DNA of 64,000 bases from Lentinus brumalis (lineage: Eukaryota; Basidiomycota; Agaricomycetes; Polyporales; Polyporaceae). Numbering within the stretch: the first letter of the stretch is position 1; the number at the start of each line of letters is the position of its first letter. The position numbers and the translations under genes were made by a program. The stretch is taken from the NCBI GenBank assembly GCA_001792895.1, contig MARA01000001.1:1178001-1242000 (forward strand). The letters run 5' to 3'. Positions 63,063 to 64,000 of the stretch are shown piece by piece. Under the pieces are notes generated by a model, which was not told the origin of the DNA, did no database searches, and was given only the letters and a program-made list of their open reading frames with translations.

Positions 63063-63492
63063 CTAAGCCGGAACGTGGTGGTTCACTCGAACGTGGAGTG
63101 GGCGCTTCCGCAAGCCCTATAGCGCTATGATCCACCTTGAAGTACTCGCGGGCGCCGTCTCGAGCGACTTGATGTTTGTCAATTCATCCGTCGAATCCCA
63201 CTGGCAGACAATTAGTCCCTGTCGGCAAGTCATACGACTCTGAAATGCCAAGCATGATGATTTTCGAAGTATGAACTGTTACAGGTTGAGATCAATCAAC
63301 TGGAAATTGGGAGCAGTTGTCCGAGTCCAAACTACGGCCCGGAGCCAACAACGTGAACAAGTACAATCGCGAACACATATGGAACTCTGGGTGAGCTACT
63401 TCTGTCTGTCTGTTCATACGAGATGGGGCGGATGCCATCTAATGCATTGCGATAGCGGCGCATACGGTGCGCGTCCAATTCCTAGGTTTGAC
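63063..63492. other. Gene-free region
   Basis: 430 bp between the FunK1 start and the stop of the gene at the right edge; no coding features seen. Confidence 0.45.
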
Positions 63493-64000
63493 CTAGTAGT
63501 CGCCCTTGGGCTTTTTGGGCGACCTCGGATCGGAGACGAAGGACACATCCTCTGGCGAGCTGCGCCTACGGCTGCGCGAGAATGGACCCTGACTGCTGCC
63601 ATGAGGCGGTCCTCCGGCGTTGCCAGAGGCAGGGTTTCCAAAGATTGCAGGATGGCCAATGGCGCTCGGAGAAGGTGCGAAAGAGGACAGACGGTCGGGC
63701 CGTAGTGGATAGTAGAAGTCGAACGCATACACGCGGGGAGGTTGAGAGATGTGCTGACTGGTGCTCATTCCAGGCAGAGCCGAAGCAATGGTACTGTGGG
63801 AACCGGGGGGACAGCATATTGGGACGATGTGCCTATATAGCCACCATCGCTATCGTTTCCTGAAAGACCGAGAGCAGTGTCCTCGGGTCCCGGAGCCCAC
63901 GACGACATAGATCCCGAAGGAGTAGCCCACCGAGTTCTATCCTCCCAACTCAAGGCTTGACGTGGAGCCTGCCTTGATGCCGCCGTCGTTGGAGGCGATG
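63493..64000 (-). CDS. C-terminal part of an unknown, probably nuclear protein (runs off right edge)
   Basis: Two minus-strand frames join here. The upstream one enters from the window edge (PRQALSWEDRTRWATPSGSM, then GPEDTALGLSGNDSDGGYIG) and stops at 63765. The downstream one reads SQPPRVYAFDFYYPLRPDRL, SSFAPSPSAIGHPAIFGNPA and SPEDVSFVSDPRSPKKPKGD before the stop at 63493. A junction in 63770-63830 is needed, either a short intron or a frame error. The end contains a PKKPK-type nuclear signal. No domain recognised; the fragment is Ser/Pro/Gly-rich and looks disordered. The start lies outside the window. Confidence 0.5.

Overview
The window looks like nuclear DNA of a filamentous basidiomycete, probably an Agaricomycete. 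Genes are dense and split by many short introns (about 50-65 bp, GT...AG), and 5'/3' noncoding DNA is short. The content is typical of mushrooms: a FunK1-type kinase, F-box proteins, a chromovirus-like Ty3/Gypsy element and a fungal Mutator-like transposon. I saw no tRNA, rRNA or CRISPR.

Layout. (1) 1-3.7 kb: the start of a membrane-anchored metallophosphoesterase running off the left edge, divergent from a GPI-type aspartic protease. (2) 3.7-9.6 kb: an unknown Gln/Gly-rich protein gene on the minus strand, cut in two by a 4,649-bp Mutator-like element with 110-bp inverted repeats, a 9-bp target duplication and a DDE/SWIM transposase. (3) 9.77-19.54 kb: a complete Ty3/Gypsy retrotransposon with 532-bp LTRs that look identical and a GCGCG target duplication. 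It lies only 163 bp upstream of the start codon of the MULE-split gene. It carries gag-protease, pol with a chromodomain-like tail, and an extra third ORF ending in a SUMO-interaction-like motif. (4) 19.8-26 kb: a membrane protein conserved in basidiomycetes, an F-box gene and a decayed SR-protein-kinase-like gene. (5) 26.7-37.5 kb: conserved cell machinery: exportin-T, cullin-3, an ER-lumen DnaJ ending in TDEL, and a protein of unknown function. (6) 37.9-50.6 kb: first member of an unfamiliar repeat-protein family, a Gfo/Idh/MocA oxidoreductase, a carnitine acetyltransferase N-terminal fragment, RMI1 with frame breaks, a DNAJC8-like J-protein divergent from COX11, a nuclear protein, and the ribosomal-protein-L4 chaperone Acl4. 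(7) 50.9-55.6 kb: a WD40 gene, two clusters of a 19-bp imperfect palindrome, and an F-box gene. (8) 56.1-59.3 kb: two more members of the repeat-protein family. (9) 60.2-64 kb: a FunK1 kinase and the end of another gene.

The most unusual material is: (a) three plus-strand paralogs (37.9, 56.3 and 58.0 kb) with the same first exon, the same phase-0 intron, repeated W-P-L-P-P modules, and a shared three-box promoter led by TCACGTG; (b) the third retrotransposon ORF; (c) the 19-bp palindrome arrays at 52.2 and 54.1 kb; (d) one gene struck by two apparently recent transposons. All assignments come from reading translations and splice signals by eye; no database search or alignment program was run.
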